From Bryobacteraceae bacterium (lineage in GTDB: Bacteria; Acidobacteriota; Terriglobia; Bryobacterales; Bryobacteraceae), in assembly GCA_025055455.1 (NCBI GenBank), contig JANWXD010000005.1:1-64000 (forward strand): 64,000 nt of DNA, in the 5' to 3' direction. The notes below the pieces were generated by a model. That model worked only from the letters and a program-made list of their open reading frames with translations, had not been told where the DNA came from and did not search any database. The translations under genes were made by a program, and so were the position numbers. Positions 47,332-57,800 of this stretch are shown here, piece after piece. The number at the start of each line of letters is the position of its first letter. Position 1 is the first letter of the stretch.

Positions 47332-48095
47332 CGCGCCGGCAGGTTCCTTTCCTGCAGTGCGTACAGGAGCAGAAACGTGAAGTTGTAGAAGGCGTGCGCC
47401 ACCGCGGAAGCCGCCGTCGAGCCGGTACGATGGCGTATCCACCCAAACGCCGCTCCTGCGGCCAGGATCAGCACAATGTGCCGCCACGACCAGGCATACT
47501 GCGGCCCGTGGAGGATCGCAAACGGCATCGCTGCCAGCAAAATGCCGGGCGCCGCACCCCACGAGCGCACCAACAGCGGCAGCAAAAATCCTCGGAAGGC
47601 CAGCTCTTCGCATACCGGACCGAGGCTCACCGCCGCCAGTCCCACGGCAATCAGCGAGACCCGGTCCGACAGGAGCTGCTTCATCGGCATGTCGATGTCG
47701 GGGGTCCGCAGCAGCAGCCCTCCCAACACGATCCCGCACGCCACCAAGATCCCGGTGCGCGCCTGACGCCAGAACCAGAACGGCTCGGCGGGCCGGCCCC
47801 AGCCCAGGGAGCGCCAGAACGGCGCCCGATATTTGGCCCGAAGCAGGACGAGCAGAAACACGAACCACACGCCGTAAGCAAAGAACTGGGCCGGCAACAC
47901 GAGCAAGGCCTTTCGCCCGCTCCACTCGGGGAAGGCCAGCATCAGAGCCTGAGCCAGCAACGCACCTACAAGCAGCGACGGCGCTGCGGCCGCGGCAAAC
48001 AGCGCCAGATCCGCGTAGCCCCAGAACGGAATCGCCGGCAGTGGTGCGGGTTCCGCCGCGCTTTCGATCGGTGTGGCCGGCTGCGGCTCGCTCAT
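47325..48095 (-). CDS. CPBP-family intramembrane metalloprotease
   Basis: 256 residues with about seven helices. The Abi/CPBP motifs are complete: EELAFRG (E-E-x3-R) near 163, FAILH near 192 and HAFYN near 235. These are Rce1-like glutamate-dependent membrane proteases; substrates are generally unknown. The ATG at 48095 overlaps the upstream stop (ATGA). It is part of a run from uvrA to the phosphatidyltransferase gene. Confidence 0.88.
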   Translation of the reverse strand: MSEPQPATPIESAAEPAPLPAIPFWGYADLALFAAAAAPSLLVGALLAQALMLAFPEWSGRKALLVLPAQFFAYGVWFVFLLVLLRAKYRAPFWRSLGWGRPAEPFWFWRQARTGILVACGIVLGGLLLRTPDIDMPMKQLLSDRVSLIAVGLAAVSLGPVCEELAFRGFLLPLLVRSWGAAPGILLAAMPFAILHGPQYAWSWRHIVLILAAGAAFGWIRHRTGSTAASAVAHAFYNFTFLLLYALQERNLPARW

Positions 48096-49051
48096 GGCTC
48101 GCTCTCGATCAAGGCCGCCGCCAGCAGCGGCAGCGTCAGTTCGTGATGTCCCGTGATGGCGATCCCCCTGCCGCCGGAGCGCGCGTGAGGCCGCTCCACG
48201 ACGTTCACTCGCGGACGGTAGTGTTGGAGAAAGTCCAGGTTGACGGTCGTGAAGTTCTGAAGGCGCATGCCCAGGTTGCGCACCACGGACACGGCCTTGA
48301 GAAACACCTCCGGCAGGATGACGGCCGAGCCCACGTTCATGTACACTCCCCCATCGTCCAGCTCGCTCACCAGGGTGCAGAACAGGCGGAAGTCACGGTG
48401 GCTGGCCGAGCCGATCGCCGCCCCGTTTGCCGACGGATGGGTGTGGGGTGTGTCCGTCCCGACGGCGACGTGCACCGTGACCGGGACCCGGGCGCGCCAG
48501 GCCTCGAGCAGAAGGCTGCGGGACGAGAACGCCGGGTCGGCAACCCGCTGGAGCCGCTCGCCGAGCGCTTCGCCGATGCCCCAACCCTGCCCGTCTCCTT
48601 CGGCGATCGCCGCGTTCATTTCCCGCCCGGTCTCCTCGGCCGCGCCGAACCGGCCGTCGGGCAGCACCGCTTCGACGTCTTCGCTGGTGGCGCCCACCAG
48701 AGCGATTTCGAAATCGTGGATCGCCGCCGCACCGTTCAATGCAAACCCGCTCGCGAAACCTCGCCGCATCAGCTCGATCAGCACCGGCGCCAGGCCGCAC
48801 TTGATGACGTGGCCTCCCAGGCCCCACAGCACCGGTTTGCCCCGCCGGCGCGCCTCCAGCAGCGCGCGCATCACCTCGCGGAAGGACTCCCCGGCCAGGA
48901 TGCTCGGCAGCGAGTCGACGAGTCCGCGAACGCCCGAACCTCTCTCGTAGGGTGTGGCAAACGCCTCGACACGCACCTTGCCGCCCCGCTCGCGCAGGCC
49001 TACCGTGCGGAGTCCGCTGAAGTCCAAGGGCGCCTGCCGGTAGCGGCTCAT
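48092..49051 (-). CDS. Conserved protein of unknown function, translationally coupled to uvrA
   Basis: 319 residues, cytoplasmic. Conserved-looking blocks are [21 protein letters not shown] near 88, [24 protein letters not shown] near 123, [18 protein letters not shown] near 205 and [18 protein letters not shown] near 253. The GGH-x-IKCG and [10 protein letters not shown] stretches look like nucleotide- or cofactor-binding loops of a Rossmann-like fold. I recall similar uncharacterised proteins in deltaproteobacteria but no function. The ATG at 49051 overlaps the uvrA stop (ATGA). Confidence 0.75.
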   Translation of the reverse strand: MSRYRQAPLDFSGLRTVGLRERGGKVRVEAFATPYERGSGVRGLVDSLPSILAGESFREVMRALLEARRRGKPVLWGLGGHVIKCGLAPVLIELMRRGFASGFALNGAAAIHDFEIALVGATSEDVEAVLPDGRFGAAEETGREMNAAIAEGDGQGWGIGEALGERLQRVADPAFSSRSLLLEAWRARVPVTVHVAVGTDTPHTHPSANGAAIGSASHRDFRLFCTLVSELDDGGVYMNVGSAVILPEVFLKAVSVVRNLGMRLQNFTTVNLDFLQHYRPRVNVVERPHARSGGRGIAITGHHELTLPLLAAALIESEP

Positions 49052-51810
49052 GCCGCTCTCCCGTTGCCCAGCACCTTTGCCAGGGCTTGCGCCGTATAGC
49101 TCTTGCGGCTTCTCAAGATCTGCTCTGGCGTTCCAGCGGCCACGACAAAGCCGCCCTTTTCGCCGCCTTCCGGCCCGAGATCGATGATCCAATCCGCCGT
49201 CTTCACTACATCCAGATTGTGTTCGATCACGACGACCGTGTTGCCGTAGTCCACCAGCCGGTGCAGCACGTCGAGCAGCTTTTTGACGTCGTCAAAGTGC
49301 AGCCCGGTCGTCGGCTCGTCCAGAACGTAGAACGTACGCCCGGTCTGGCGGCGGCTCAGCTCCCGCGCCAGCTTGATGCGCTGTGCCTCGCCTCCGGAAA
49401 GGGTGGTGGCCGGCTGGCCCAGGTGGATGTAGCCCAAACCCACGTCGCGCAGCGTCTCCAGTTTGGTGCGGATGGCCGGGATGTTCTCCAACAGGCCGAG
49501 GGCCTCCTCGACCGTCGCCTCGAGGAGATCCGCAATGGAATAGCCCTTGTATTTTACTTGGAGCGTCTCCTGGTTGTAGCGCCGGCCGCGGCAGATGTCG
49601 CAGGTGACGTACACATCCGGCAAGAAGTTCATCTCGATGCGTTTGAGCCCGTCGCCCTGGCAGGCCTCGCACCGCCCTCCGCGCACGTTGAAACTGAAGC
49701 GGCCGGGCTTGTAGCCACGCTCACGCGATTCCGGCAGCATGGCGTACAGGTCGCGGATCGGCGTGAACACCCCGGTGTAGGTGGCCGGATTCGAGCGCGG
49801 CGTCCGTCCAATGGGCGACTGGTCAATGCGGATGGCTTTGTCGATGTGCTCGAGGCCGGTGATCTTGTCGTGCTCGCCCGGCTCCTCCCGCGCGTTGTAG
49901 AGCCGCTGCGCCAAAGCCCGGTAGAGGATGTCGTTGACCAGCGTGGACTTGCCGCTGCCGGAGACGCCGGTGACCACAATGAACACCCCCAGCGGGAATT
50001 CGACGTCGATGTTTTTCAGGTTGTGCTGTCGTGCTCCGTGCAGGATCAGCTTCTTGCCGTTGCCCCGCCGCCGGACCGGCGGCGGTTCGATCCGCAGCAC
50101 GCCGGAAAGGTATCGCCCAGTCAGGGAGTTGGGATTGGCGGCCACCTCCGTCGGCGTGCCGCAAGCCACCAGCGCGCCGCCAAGGCGACCGGCCCCGGGC
50201 CCGAGGTCAATGACGTAGTCGGCCCGCCGGATCGTCTCGGCGTCGTGCTCGACGACGATCACCGTGTTGCCCAGGTCGCGCAACTGTTCCAGTGTGTCCA
50301 GCAGGCGGTTGTTGTCCCGCGGGTGCAAGCCGATCGAAGGCTCGTCGAGCACGTACAGCACCCCGCGCAGGCGCGTGCCGATTTGCGTTGCCAGACGGAC
50401 CCGCTGAGCTTCACCCCCGGACAGCGTGGCGGCCGAGCGGTCCAGACTGAGGTAGTCCAGCCCCACCGCCTCCAGAAACGCCAGCCGGTCACGAATTTCC
50501 TCGATGATCCGGCCGGCGATCTGGCGCTCCCGCTCGCTCAGTTCCCAACCCTTGAGCACATCCAGCGCGCGGCCCACAGGCAGCGCCGTGAAGTCCGCAA
50601 TCGAGAGGCCCTTGACGCGGACCGCTAGGCTGCTTGGCCGCAGCCGCTTGCCCTGGCAGGCCGGACACGGCACCGGCGACATGTAATCGAGCAACCACTC
50701 CCGGTAGCTCTCCGGAGCTTGCTCGAAGGTCTGTTCCAGGATCTGAAGAATCCCCGGAAATTCTCCGGCGCCGAACAACACTTGCCGTTGCGCCCTCTTG
50801 GGAAGCTCGTCAAAGGGCGCGGAGAGATCCACCCCCAACGCTCGGGCCGCCTCGCGCAACCGATGGGCCATATATTCGGAGCCGGCCCCCGGTCCCAAGC
50901 CTCCCTCCAGGAGGGGCCGGGACGGGTCAGCGATCACTTTGGCGGGATCGAAGCTCCAGCGCGACCCCAGCCCATCGCACGCTTCGCAGGCGCCATAGGG
51001 GCTGTTGAAGGAGAACGAGCGCGGCTCCAGCTGCGGCACGCTGGCGCCGCACTCCGGACAAGCCAGTTTCTGGGACACGAGCCGTTCCGGGCCTTCGAGC
51101 GGCGCCACCAGCACCAATCCGTTGGCCAGCTTGGCCGCGGTCTCGATGGAGGCTTCCAACCGCCGCTCGACTCCTGGCTTGACCAATAGACGGTCCACCA
51201 CCACTTCGATCGTGTGGTTCCGCCGGCGGTCCAGCCGGATCTCCTCGTCGAGCGAGCGAAGCTCGCCGTCGATGCGTGCGCGGACGAAACCCTGGCGCGC
51301 CAGTTTTTCCAAGTCCTTCCTGTACTCGCCCTTGCGGCCCCGAACCACCGGCGCCAGAATCATCACCCGCTGGTCCATGTTCCGCTCGAGAATCTGCCGC
51401 AGGATCTGCTCCGTGCTCTGCTGGGAAATCTCGGCATCGCACTGAGGACAGTGGGGGATGCCGATGGCGGAGTACAGGACCCGAAGGTAGTCGTAAATCT
51501 CGGTGATGGTGCCGACGGTCGAGCGCGGGCTCCGGCCGGTGGTCTTCTGCTCGATGGAGATGGCCGGGCTGAGTCCGTCGATGGAGTCCACTTCCGGCCG
51601 CTCCATCTGATCCAGGAACTGCCGGGCGTAAGGCGACAGCGTTTCGACGTAGCGCCGCTGCCCTTCTGCATAGATCGTGTCGAAAGCCAGCGAGGACTTG
51701 CCCGACCCGCTCAAGCCGGTCACCACCGTCAGGGTGTTCCGGGGGATGTCCACGTCAATGCTCTTGAGATTGTGCTCGCGCGCTCCGCGCACGCTGATGC
51801 GGTCGAGCAT
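49048..51810 (-). CDS. uvrA: Excinuclease ABC subunit UvrA
   Basis: 920 residues with two ABC modules. Walker A motifs are GLSGSGKSS near 32 and GVSGSGKST near 620. Signature LSGGEAQR occurs twice, and LDEPSIGLH and LDEPTTGLH are the two Walker B ends. Zinc modules: [10 protein letters not shown] with CEACDG, and CEACQGDG with CDICRG. It recognises DNA damage and loads UvrB. It is divergent from the gene at 51893 with 82 bases between. The window also holds the C-terminus of a second UvrA. Confidence 0.97.
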   Translation of the reverse strand: MLDRISVRGAREHNLKSIDVDIPRNTLTVVTGLSGSGKSSLAFDTIYAEGQRRYVETLSPYARQFLDQMERPEVDSIDGLSPAISIEQKTTGRSPRSTVGTITEIYDYLRVLYSAIGIPHCPQCDAEISQQSTEQILRQILERNMDQRVMILAPVVRGRKGEYRKDLEKLARQGFVRARIDGELRSLDEEIRLDRRRNHTIEVVVDRLLVKPGVERRLEASIETAAKLANGLVLVAPLEGPERLVSQKLACPECGASVPQLEPRSFSFNSPYGACEACDGLGSRWSFDPAKVIADPSRPLLEGGLGPGAGSEYMAHRLREAARALGVDLSAPFDELPKRAQRQVLFGAGEFPGILQILEQTFEQAPESYREWLLDYMSPVPCPACQGKRLRPSSLAVRVKGLSIADFTALPVGRALDVLKGWELSERERQIAGRIIEEIRDRLAFLEAVGLDYLSLDRSAATLSGGEAQRVRLATQIGTRLRGVLYVLDEPSIGLHPRDNNRLLDTLEQLRDLGNTVIVVEHDAETIRRADYVIDLGPGAGRLGGALVACGTPTEVAANPNSLTGRYLSGVLRIEPPPVRRRGNGKKLILHGARQHNLKNIDVEFPLGVFIVVTGVSGSGKSTLVNDILYRALAQRLYNAREEPGEHDKITGLEHIDKAIRIDQSPIGRTPRSNPATYTGVFTPIRDLYAMLPESRERGYKPGRFSFNVRGGRCEACQGDGLKRIEMNFLPDVYVTCDICRGRRYNQETLQVKYKGYSIADLLEATVEEALGLLENIPAIRTKLETLRDVGLGYIHLGQPATTLSGGEAQRIKLARELSRRQTGRTFYVLDEPTTGLHFDDVKKLLDVLHRLVDYGNTVVVIEHNLDVVKTADWIIDLGPEGGEKGGFVVAAGTPEQILRSRKSYTAQALAKVLGNGRAA

Positions 51811-51892
51811 TTTGGAGGGGGATCTGTCAGCTTCCTATTTTCGCACGCCCGGCCGTCGCCCATTGTCGGAGAATGAGAACACAGGGCTAACG

Positions 51893-52714
51893 ATGCGGTT
51901 GGCGGTTGTATTCGGGCTGGGCCTGGTTGCGGCGGCGGCCGGGGCCGCCGAGGATCCGCGCGAGATCGTGCGCCGCTCGGTCGAGGTGTTCGACCGCTCC
52001 GACAGCGTCCTCCAGTACGACTTCATGGAGCGAACCCTGACGCGCGAATTCGACGCGGACGGGCGGGTCAAGAAGGTCAGCTTGAAGACCCACGAGGTCG
52101 TCATGGCGGCAGGCACCCCATGCCGCCGCCTGGTGGAGCGCGACGGCAAGCCGCTGCCAGCGGAAGAGCAGCGCGAGCAGGAGGAAAGCTTGCGCAAGTG
52201 TATCGAGGCGCGCCGTAGCGAAACTCCGGAGCAGAAGCGGAAGCGCCAGGAGGAGTTCGAACGCCGCCGGAAACGCTACCAGAAGGCGATTCGCGAAATC
52301 CCAGACGCGTTCCGCTTTCGTTTGGAGGGCGAGGAGTCCGTGGACGGCCGCCGCGTTTGGGTCATTGCCGCGGAACCCAACCCGGATTACCGCCCACGCG
52401 ACCGCTTCGCCCGGCTCTTTCCGGCCCTGAGAGGGCGGCTTTGGATCAACCAGCAGGATTGGAACTGGGTCCGCCTCGAGGCCGAATTGACCGATACCGT
52501 CACTTTCGGCTGGATTCTCGTACGCATCCATCAGGGCTCGCGCGTAAGGATGGAACAAACCCTCGTCGGCAACGGGGTCTGGCTTCCCAGCTCGATGTGG
52601 CTGTGGGTGTCCCTTCGCGTGGGGTTGGTTCGCTCGATCCGACTCGAGGAGGAAAGCCGATACTGGGGCTACCGGCCGGCGGGTTCAGGGCAGGTGGCTC
52701 TCCGAACCAATTAG
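51893..52714 (+). CDS. Secreted protein of unknown function (LolA-like fold possible)
   Basis: 273 residues. A signal peptide ([18 protein letters not shown], about 1-19) precedes a domain opening with [19 protein letters not shown] highly charged helical stretch ([12 protein letters not shown] to RRRKRYQK, about 82-130) follows, then strands such as [12 protein letters not shown] and [18 protein letters not shown], which recall LolA/outer-membrane-lipoprotein-sorting folds. Proteins of this kind are common in Acidobacteriota. Role unknown; periplasmic. Confidence 0.65.
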   Translation: MRLAVVFGLGLVAAAAGAAEDPREIVRRSVEVFDRSDSVLQYDFMERTLTREFDADGRVKKVSLKTHEVVMAAGTPCRRLVERDGKPLPAEEQREQEESLRKCIEARRSETPEQKRKRQEEFERRRKRYQKAIREIPDAFRFRLEGEESVDGRRVWVIAAEPNPDYRPRDRFARLFPALRGRLWINQQDWNWVRLEAELTDTVTFGWILVRIHQGSRVRMEQTLVGNGVWLPSSMWLWVSLRVGLVRSIRLEEESRYWGYRPAGSGQVALRTN

Positions 52715-52720
52715 TGAAAC

Positions 52721-52933
52721 CTAGCCGCGACTGACGCCGAACCGTTGCCGTGTCCGCTTGGCCTTGCGCTTGGCCCACACCAGCAGGCGCCGAGCCCAAG
52801 GCACGTGCTCACTGAGAACGACCAAGCCCAGGATCATCAGTGCGATGCCCGGGCCCGGAACGAGGGGCAGGCTCAAGATGAAGCCGACAATCAGCAACGT
52901 GAATCCCAACGACAGGCGAACCAGCTTTCTCAC
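52721..52933 (-). CDS. Small PGPGW-type transmembrane protein
   Basis: 70 residues. Two hydrophobic segments flank LPLVPGPGIALMILGL, the core of the PGPGW putative transmembrane family, and a basic tail (WAKRKAKRTRQR) follows. Function unknown. It converges on the gene before it with six bases between stops. Confidence 0.75.
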   Translation of the reverse strand: MRKLVRLSLGFTLLIVGFILSLPLVPGPGIALMILGLVVLSEHVPWARRLLVWAKRKAKRTRQRFGVSRG

Positions 52934-53031
52934 AAGTGTTGGTGTCCTGCGATTTTACCACGCGCGGGTGGGTTTTCGAAAGCGCGCCCGGAAGCACCAG
53001 TAGTTCTAGGAGTCCCGACAGCGATTCGGTC

Positions 53032-53060
53032 TTGACCCCCCTGACGAATCGCACTACAGT
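53032..53060 (+). promoter_or_regulatory. Promoter of the PilZ gene
   Basis: TTGACC (53032-53037) and TACAGT (53055-53060) are separated by 17 bases. The expected start, about 53067, is only four bases before the GTG start, so the message would be nearly leaderless. Confidence 0.55.
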
Positions 53061-53070
53061 AAAGTAGCAC

Positions 53071-53391
53071 GTGATCGAACAGCGGCGCAGCAAGCGATTC
53101 GAATTACGCCTCCCGATCGAAGTCACCCGCAAGAGCTTTCAGCCGGTCTCGGTTAGCGGTCAGACGCGGAACCTCAGCGCGGGTGGTGTGCTTTTCGCCA
53201 CCAACCTTGACGTCGAAATCGGCGAGTCGATAGAGTACGTCATCCACTTCCCCACCGAATCGCCGGAAGGCACCAGCGTCAACCTGCACTGCCTCGGCAA
53301 GGTCGTGCGGTTCGAAAAGACGCTATCCGATGACGGCGAACCGGTTTGTCTGGTCGCCGCGACGTTGGAGCGTTACGAGTTCCAGCGCTGA
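53071..53391 (+). CDS. PilZ-domain protein
   Basis: 106 residues, a single PilZ domain. RRSKRFELRLPIEV at the start and NLSAGGVLF near 33 correspond to the RxxxR and [D/N]xSxxG c-di-GMP-binding motifs, with N in place of D. It could bind c-di-GMP and regulate a partner protein, or be a degenerate PilZ. GTG start with no Shine-Dalgarno and a promoter ending ten bases before it. Confidence 0.85.
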   Translation: MIEQRRSKRFELRLPIEVTRKSFQPVSVSGQTRNLSAGGVLFATNLDVEIGESIEYVIHFPTESPEGTSVNLHCLGKVVRFEKTLSDDGEPVCLVAATLERYEFQR

Positions 53392-53482
53392 CGGCCGCGG
53401 GCGGCGAGGCGGAGCTTCTCCTTTTCGCCTCTTGTTCTCCTCCGACAACTGTGTTCTACTAGACAAAGAAAAGGCGAAGACC

Positions 53483-55852
53483 ATGAACCGCACCTTGCTC
53501 CTCTGCGTGGAATCAGAGGCCCCCTCCGGACTCGAGGCCGCGTTGCGTCGCTTCGAGCAGTGGATGGGCGATCCGGATTCTCCCGTGCGCGCCATTCGCC
53601 GCCAGCCGCCGAGCTCGGGAGAATTTGCTCCCTTCCCGAACTCGCTCCACCCCGAGCTCGCCCAAGCCCTGCGTTCCGCCGGCATCGAGCGACTGTATTC
53701 CCATCAGGCCGAAAGCTTGCGGCGCGTCGGCGAGGGCGCCAATGTCGTCGTGGTGACGCCCACGGCCAGCGGCAAGACGCTTTGCTATAATCTGCCGGTT
53801 CTAAACCGGCTGCTGGACGAGCCGGACGCCCGCGCCGTCTACGTGTTCCCCACCAAGGCTCTCGCCGAAGACCAACTGCACGAGTTTCACTCGCTCGTCG
53901 AGACGATCGGCGCCCCGATCCGGGCCTTCACCTACGACGGCGACACGCCCCAGGACGCGCGGCGCGCCATCCGCGAGCGCGCCAACGTAGTCTTCACGAA
54001 CCCGGACATGCTGCACGCTGGCATCCTTCCCCATCACACCCGCTGGGCCAAGTTGTTCGAGAACCTTCGCTTTGTAGTCATCGACGAGCTGCACGCCTGC
54101 CGGGGCGTCTACGGCAGCCACGTGGCCAACGTCCTGCGCCGCCTGAAGCGCCTCTGCGAGTTTTACGGCTCGCGGCCGCAGTTCATCTGCACCTCCGCCA
54201 CCATCGCCAACCCCGTGGAATTGGCTGAGACGCTCACCGGCGAACCCTTCCAGCTGGTGGACCGCAATGGAGCGCCGCGCGGCGAGAGGTACGTGATCTT
54301 TTACAATCCGCCGGTCGTCAACCGTCAGCTGGGGATCCGCCGCAGCTACCTGCAGGAGACCCGCCGCGTTGCCCTCGAGTTTCTGGCCCGCAACCACCAG
54401 ACGCTTGTGTTCGCTAACAGCCGTCTGGCGACGGAAGTTCTCGTCACCTATCTCAAGGATGCGGCGGCCCGCATGGCTTTCGGGCCGAACGCCGTCCGCG
54501 GCTACCGTGCTGGCTACTTGCCCCGAGAACGCCGCCAGATCGAGCGCGAGCTGCGCGACGGGGCGATTCGCTGCGTGGTGGCCACCAACGCCCTCGAACT
54601 CGGCGTGGACATCGGCGGTCTGGATGCGGTGGTGATGGCGGGCTATCCCGGGACCATCGCCTCCACCTGGCAGCGCGCCGGCCGCGCGGGCCGCCGCCAA
54701 AGCACGTCCGTGGCTGTGCTGGTGGCCTCGAGCACCCCCGTGGATCAGTACGTCATCGAACATCCCGACTACTTCTTCGGCCAGTCGCCGGAGGAGGCGT
54801 GCATCAATCCCGACAACCTCGAAATCCTGCTCAATCATCTCAAGTGCGCGGCCTTCGAGCTGCCGCTGCGGGAGGGCGAGAAGTTCGGTCCGCACGAGGT
54901 CGCCGAGCTTTGCCGGTTCCTGGAGGAGACCGGCTGCTTGCACCGCTCCGGCGAGCTCTGGCACTGGGTGTCGGACACCTATCCGGCCGACGCCATCAGC
55001 CTCCGAGCCGTCACCAGCGACAACTTCGTGGTCGTGGATATCACGGGGGAGCCGGCAGTGATCGGCGAGGTCTCTTTTCCTGCCGCGCTCACGACGCTCC
55101 ACGAGAAGGCCATTTATCTCCATGAGGCGCGCCAGTACCAAGTGGAGAAGTTCGACTACGAAGCGCGCAAGGCCTACGTCCGACGCGTCGAGTGCGACTA
55201 TTTCACTGACGCCATTGACTATACGCAGGTCAAGATCCTGGAGGAGTTCGACTCACGCCCCATAGCCGGCGCCAAAGCCGCCCACGGCGAAGTGCGCGTC
55301 AACCGCCAGGTGGTCGGCTTCAAGAAAATCAAGTTCTACACCTTGGAGAACGTGGGCGCCGGCAACCTCTTCATGCCGGAGCAGGAGATGCACACCACGG
55401 CGTTCTGGTTGCATTTTCCAGCGGAGTTCCTCGCCCGGCTCGGCGACCTGGCGCCGGCGCAGAAGCAGAGCGGGCTCACGGGTCTGGGCCAAGCGCTCCG
55501 GGCCGTGGCCTCGGTCCTGGTCATGTGCGACCCGCACGATCTCGGGGTAGCCTTGACCGAAGACGTGGCGCGGGGCGCGGTCTTCGAACCGGACCTGTAC
55601 CTTTATGACGCCTACCCAGGCGGCGTGGGATTGAGCCGCCACTTGTTCGGGATGACGTCTCGCTTGCTCACGGCCGCAGCGGAACTGATCGCCGCCTGTC
55701 CCTGTGAGTCGGGCTGTCCGAGCTGTACGGGCCCCGCCGGGGAAACCGGCGACGGCGGCAAGCGGGCCGCCGCCCGGATACTGGCGGAGCTGCTGCGGGC
55801 CACGGCCGCACCCGCTCAGTCGCGGTTCAACTCCTCGGGGAAGACGGCGTAG
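53483..55852 (+). CDS. DEAD-box repair helicase with DUF1998/MZB zinc domain (MrfA/YprA type)
   Basis: 789 residues. Helicase domains: TPTASGKTL near 93 (motif I), VVIDELHACRG near 199 (DE-x-H box), CTSATIANP near 235 and QRAGRAGRRQ near 397 (motif VI). A C-terminal DUF1998 domain ends in CPCESGCPSC, the four-cysteine zinc site of the MrfA family. B. subtilis MrfA works in excision repair of mitomycin-type damage. The ATG at 53483 is chosen; in-frame sequence before it overlaps pilZ. The 3' end overlaps the convergent gene by 37 bases. Confidence 0.88.
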   Translation: MNRTLLLCVESEAPSGLEAALRRFEQWMGDPDSPVRAIRRQPPSSGEFAPFPNSLHPELAQALRSAGIERLYSHQAESLRRVGEGANVVVVTPTASGKTLCYNLPVLNRLLDEPDARAVYVFPTKALAEDQLHEFHSLVETIGAPIRAFTYDGDTPQDARRAIRERANVVFTNPDMLHAGILPHHTRWAKLFENLRFVVIDELHACRGVYGSHVANVLRRLKRLCEFYGSRPQFICTSATIANPVELAETLTGEPFQLVDRNGAPRGERYVIFYNPPVVNRQLGIRRSYLQETRRVALEFLARNHQTLVFANSRLATEVLVTYLKDAAARMAFGPNAVRGYRAGYLPRERRQIERELRDGAIRCVVATNALELGVDIGGLDAVVMAGYPGTIASTWQRAGRAGRRQSTSVAVLVASSTPVDQYVIEHPDYFFGQSPEEACINPDNLEILLNHLKCAAFELPLREGEKFGPHEVAELCRFLEETGCLHRSGELWHWVSDTYPADAISLRAVTSDNFVVVDITGEPAVIGEVSFPAALTTLHEKAIYLHEARQYQVEKFDYEARKAYVRRVECDYFTDAIDYTQVKILEEFDSRPIAGAKAAHGEVRVNRQVVGFKKIKFYTLENVGAGNLFMPEQEMHTTAFWLHFPAEFLARLGDLAPAQKQSGLTGLGQALRAVASVLVMCDPHDLGVALTEDVARGAVFEPDLYLYDAYPGGVGLSRHLFGMTSRLLTAAAELIAACPCESGCPSCTGPAGETGDGGKRAAARILAELLRATAAPAQSRFNSSGKTA

Positions 55853-56583
55853 CCTTCGGGGGGCGGATAGAGGCCCTCGAAAAATTCGAGCCGCTTGCGC
55901 AGGTAGCGGCTGGGAAGCTGTCGCGGTCCCGGCTCGATGTCAATGTCGCAGCAGATGCCGTGCAGATACAACGTCAGCGTGTCAATAAAAGACTGGCGGG
56001 CGTACTCGCGAAACAGCTTGGTTTCCCGTCGCAGGTTGCTCTGCCGGCGTAGCAGCGCCTGCTTGAGCTCCCAACCCTTCTCGTCCACTTCGCCGTGGAC
56101 CCCGCGGCTGAGCTCCTCGCGAAGCAGCGCCCGGTAGCGCTCGAACGCCTCCTCCCCGGCCACGTCGGCCATCAGTCGCGCCACGGCCTGGTAGAAGTGA
56201 TAGTGATAGTCGGAGACATTACGGTCCTTGATGGCGAAGACGAGGCTGGGCGTGTTATCGTCCAGCACGGTGTGGGCCACCCAGGCCTGGCGGTTCTCCG
56301 GGGGCTTCTCGAAGCAGACCACTTCGCCGCATTCCCCGTCTTTGGGTTTGCCGTTGGATCGCTCCAGATAGGGGACGAACAGCAAGGCCACGCGCCGAAG
56401 GGCGGCCGCCACCGCTGGCGGGAGGGCCGCCACGGGCTCCTCGACGAAATCCTTGACGTCTTCCTCGCTGAAGGGCACCGCCGGGAAGTAGGAAAACGTG
56501 TTCGTCGCCGGGATGAGGGCGTCTCGGAAACGCTCGGCAAATTCCTCTACGCTCAGGCGTTCGACACCGGTGGAGGCGGACAT
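55816..56583 (-). CDS. Hypothetical protein, no recognised domain
   Basis: 255 residues, cytoplasmic, rich in aromatic and acidic residues with helical character. Readable stretches include SVEEFAERFRDALIP, VKDFVEEPVAALPP, RNVSDYHYHFYQAVARLMAD and LTLYLHGICCDIDIEPG. No family recognised. It converges on the helicase gene and overlaps its 3' end by 37 bases; its own start lies 59 bases from divergent lpxB. The ATG at 56583 is the first in frame. Confidence 0.65.
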   Translation of the reverse strand: MSASTGVERLSVEEFAERFRDALIPATNTFSYFPAVPFSEEDVKDFVEEPVAALPPAVAAALRRVALLFVPYLERSNGKPKDGECGEVVCFEKPPENRQAWVAHTVLDDNTPSLVFAIKDRNVSDYHYHFYQAVARLMADVAGEEAFERYRALLREELSRGVHGEVDEKGWELKQALLRRQSNLRRETKLFREYARQSFIDTLTLYLHGICCDIDIEPGPRQLPSRYLRKRLEFFEGLYPPPEGYAVFPEELNRD

Positions 56584-56642
56584 CGAGGCTGTACTTCATC
56601 CTAGCAGAACGGGGCGCCGCGCCGCGCCTGCTAGACTGACGG

Positions 56643-57800
56643 ATGTTGGGCTTCAAGATTCTCGTCTCGGCCGGCGAAGCTTCAGGGGATCTTTATGCCG
56701 CGAGCTTGGTGGAGCGACTACGCCGCGACATACCCGGATTGGAATGTTTTGGCTGCGCGGGTCCCCGGATGCGGGAAGTGGGCGTGCGAGCGGTGGTGCG
56801 CGCCGAGGAGCTGGCGGTAGTCGGACTGGTCGAGGTCATCGCACACATTCCCCGCATCTACGGCCTATTTTGCCGGCTCATGGCCGCTGCCCGGGCCGAA
56901 AAGCCTGATCTGGCCATCCTGGCGGACAGTCCGGACTTTCACCTACGCTTCGCCGCCCGCCTCAAGCGGTTCGGGATCCCGGTGGTAGGCCTGGTGGCGC
57001 CTCAGGTGTGGGCCTGGCGGCCATGGCGCATTCACACAATTCGCCGCAACATAGACCGGCTGCTGTGCATCTTTCCCTTCGAGGAGGAGTATTTCCGCCG
57101 CCGAGGCGTTCGGGCTTATTACATCGGCCACCCCCTCGCCCAGATGGTGAAAGCTTCGACGACGCGATCCGAATATTTCGCGCGGCACCGGCTGCCCGAG
57201 GCGCCGCTTGTCGCGCTTCTGCCGGGAAGCCGTGCGGGCGAAATCCGGCGGCATGTTCCCGTGTTGCTGGACGCGGTCGCACGCATGCGAGCGTGGGGCC
57301 GACTCGGATTCGTCCTGGCCCTGCCAGCGGGACTGGCGCCGGCATGTACCGCGCCGGTGCGCCAACAGGCCGAGCCGGCGGGGGTGGTCGTGACCGAGAG
57401 TGGCGCCTGGGACGCCCTGGCGCACGCGGACCTGGCGTTGGCCGCGAGCGGCACCGTCACGATCGAGGCAGCCTTGCTCGGTACGCCGCTGATTGCGTTC
57501 TATCGCGTCGCGCCCTTGAGTTGGTGGATCGGTCGCCCGCTGGTCCGCGTGCCTTTCTTGTCCATGGTCAACCTGGTGGCCGGCCGGCGCATCATCCCGG
57601 AGTTGATGCAGAATGAAGTCACAGGACAACGGCTGGCCGAGGAGGCGCTTGGGCTGCTGGCCCGGCCGGAGGCGCGGGCTGCCATGCGCCGCGAACTTGG
57701 CGACGTCGCTCAGCGCCTGTCCCCGCCGGCAGACGCCATGGTTCGGGCTTCATCCATCGTCCAGGCACTGTTGCTCCAAGGAGCTTTGCATGTCGAATAA
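56643..57800 (+). CDS. lpxB: Lipid-A-disaccharide synthase
   Basis: 385 residues, standard length. GT-B glycosyltransferase of lipid A synthesis: VSAGEASGDLY near 8, LADSPDFHLRFA near 92, PQVWAWRPWR near 120, LLPGSRAGEIRRH near 193 and ASGTVTIEAALLGTP near 275. It joins UDP-2,3-diacylglucosamine and lipid X at the inner membrane, which shows that the cell makes LPS-type lipid A. TAGACT at 56632-56637 ends five bases before the ATG, suggesting leaderless expression. Its end overlaps the next gene by 11 bases. Confidence 0.96.
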   Translation: MLGFKILVSAGEASGDLYAASLVERLRRDIPGLECFGCAGPRMREVGVRAVVRAEELAVVGLVEVIAHIPRIYGLFCRLMAAARAEKPDLAILADSPDFHLRFAARLKRFGIPVVGLVAPQVWAWRPWRIHTIRRNIDRLLCIFPFEEEYFRRRGVRAYYIGHPLAQMVKASTTRSEYFARHRLPEAPLVALLPGSRAGEIRRHVPVLLDAVARMRAWGRLGFVLALPAGLAPACTAPVRQQAEPAGVVVTESGAWDALAHADLALAASGTVTIEAALLGTPLIAFYRVAPLSWWIGRPLVRVPFLSMVNLVAGRRIIPELMQNEVTGQRLAEEALGLLARPEARAAMRRELGDVAQRLSPPADAMVRASSIVQALLLQGALHVE

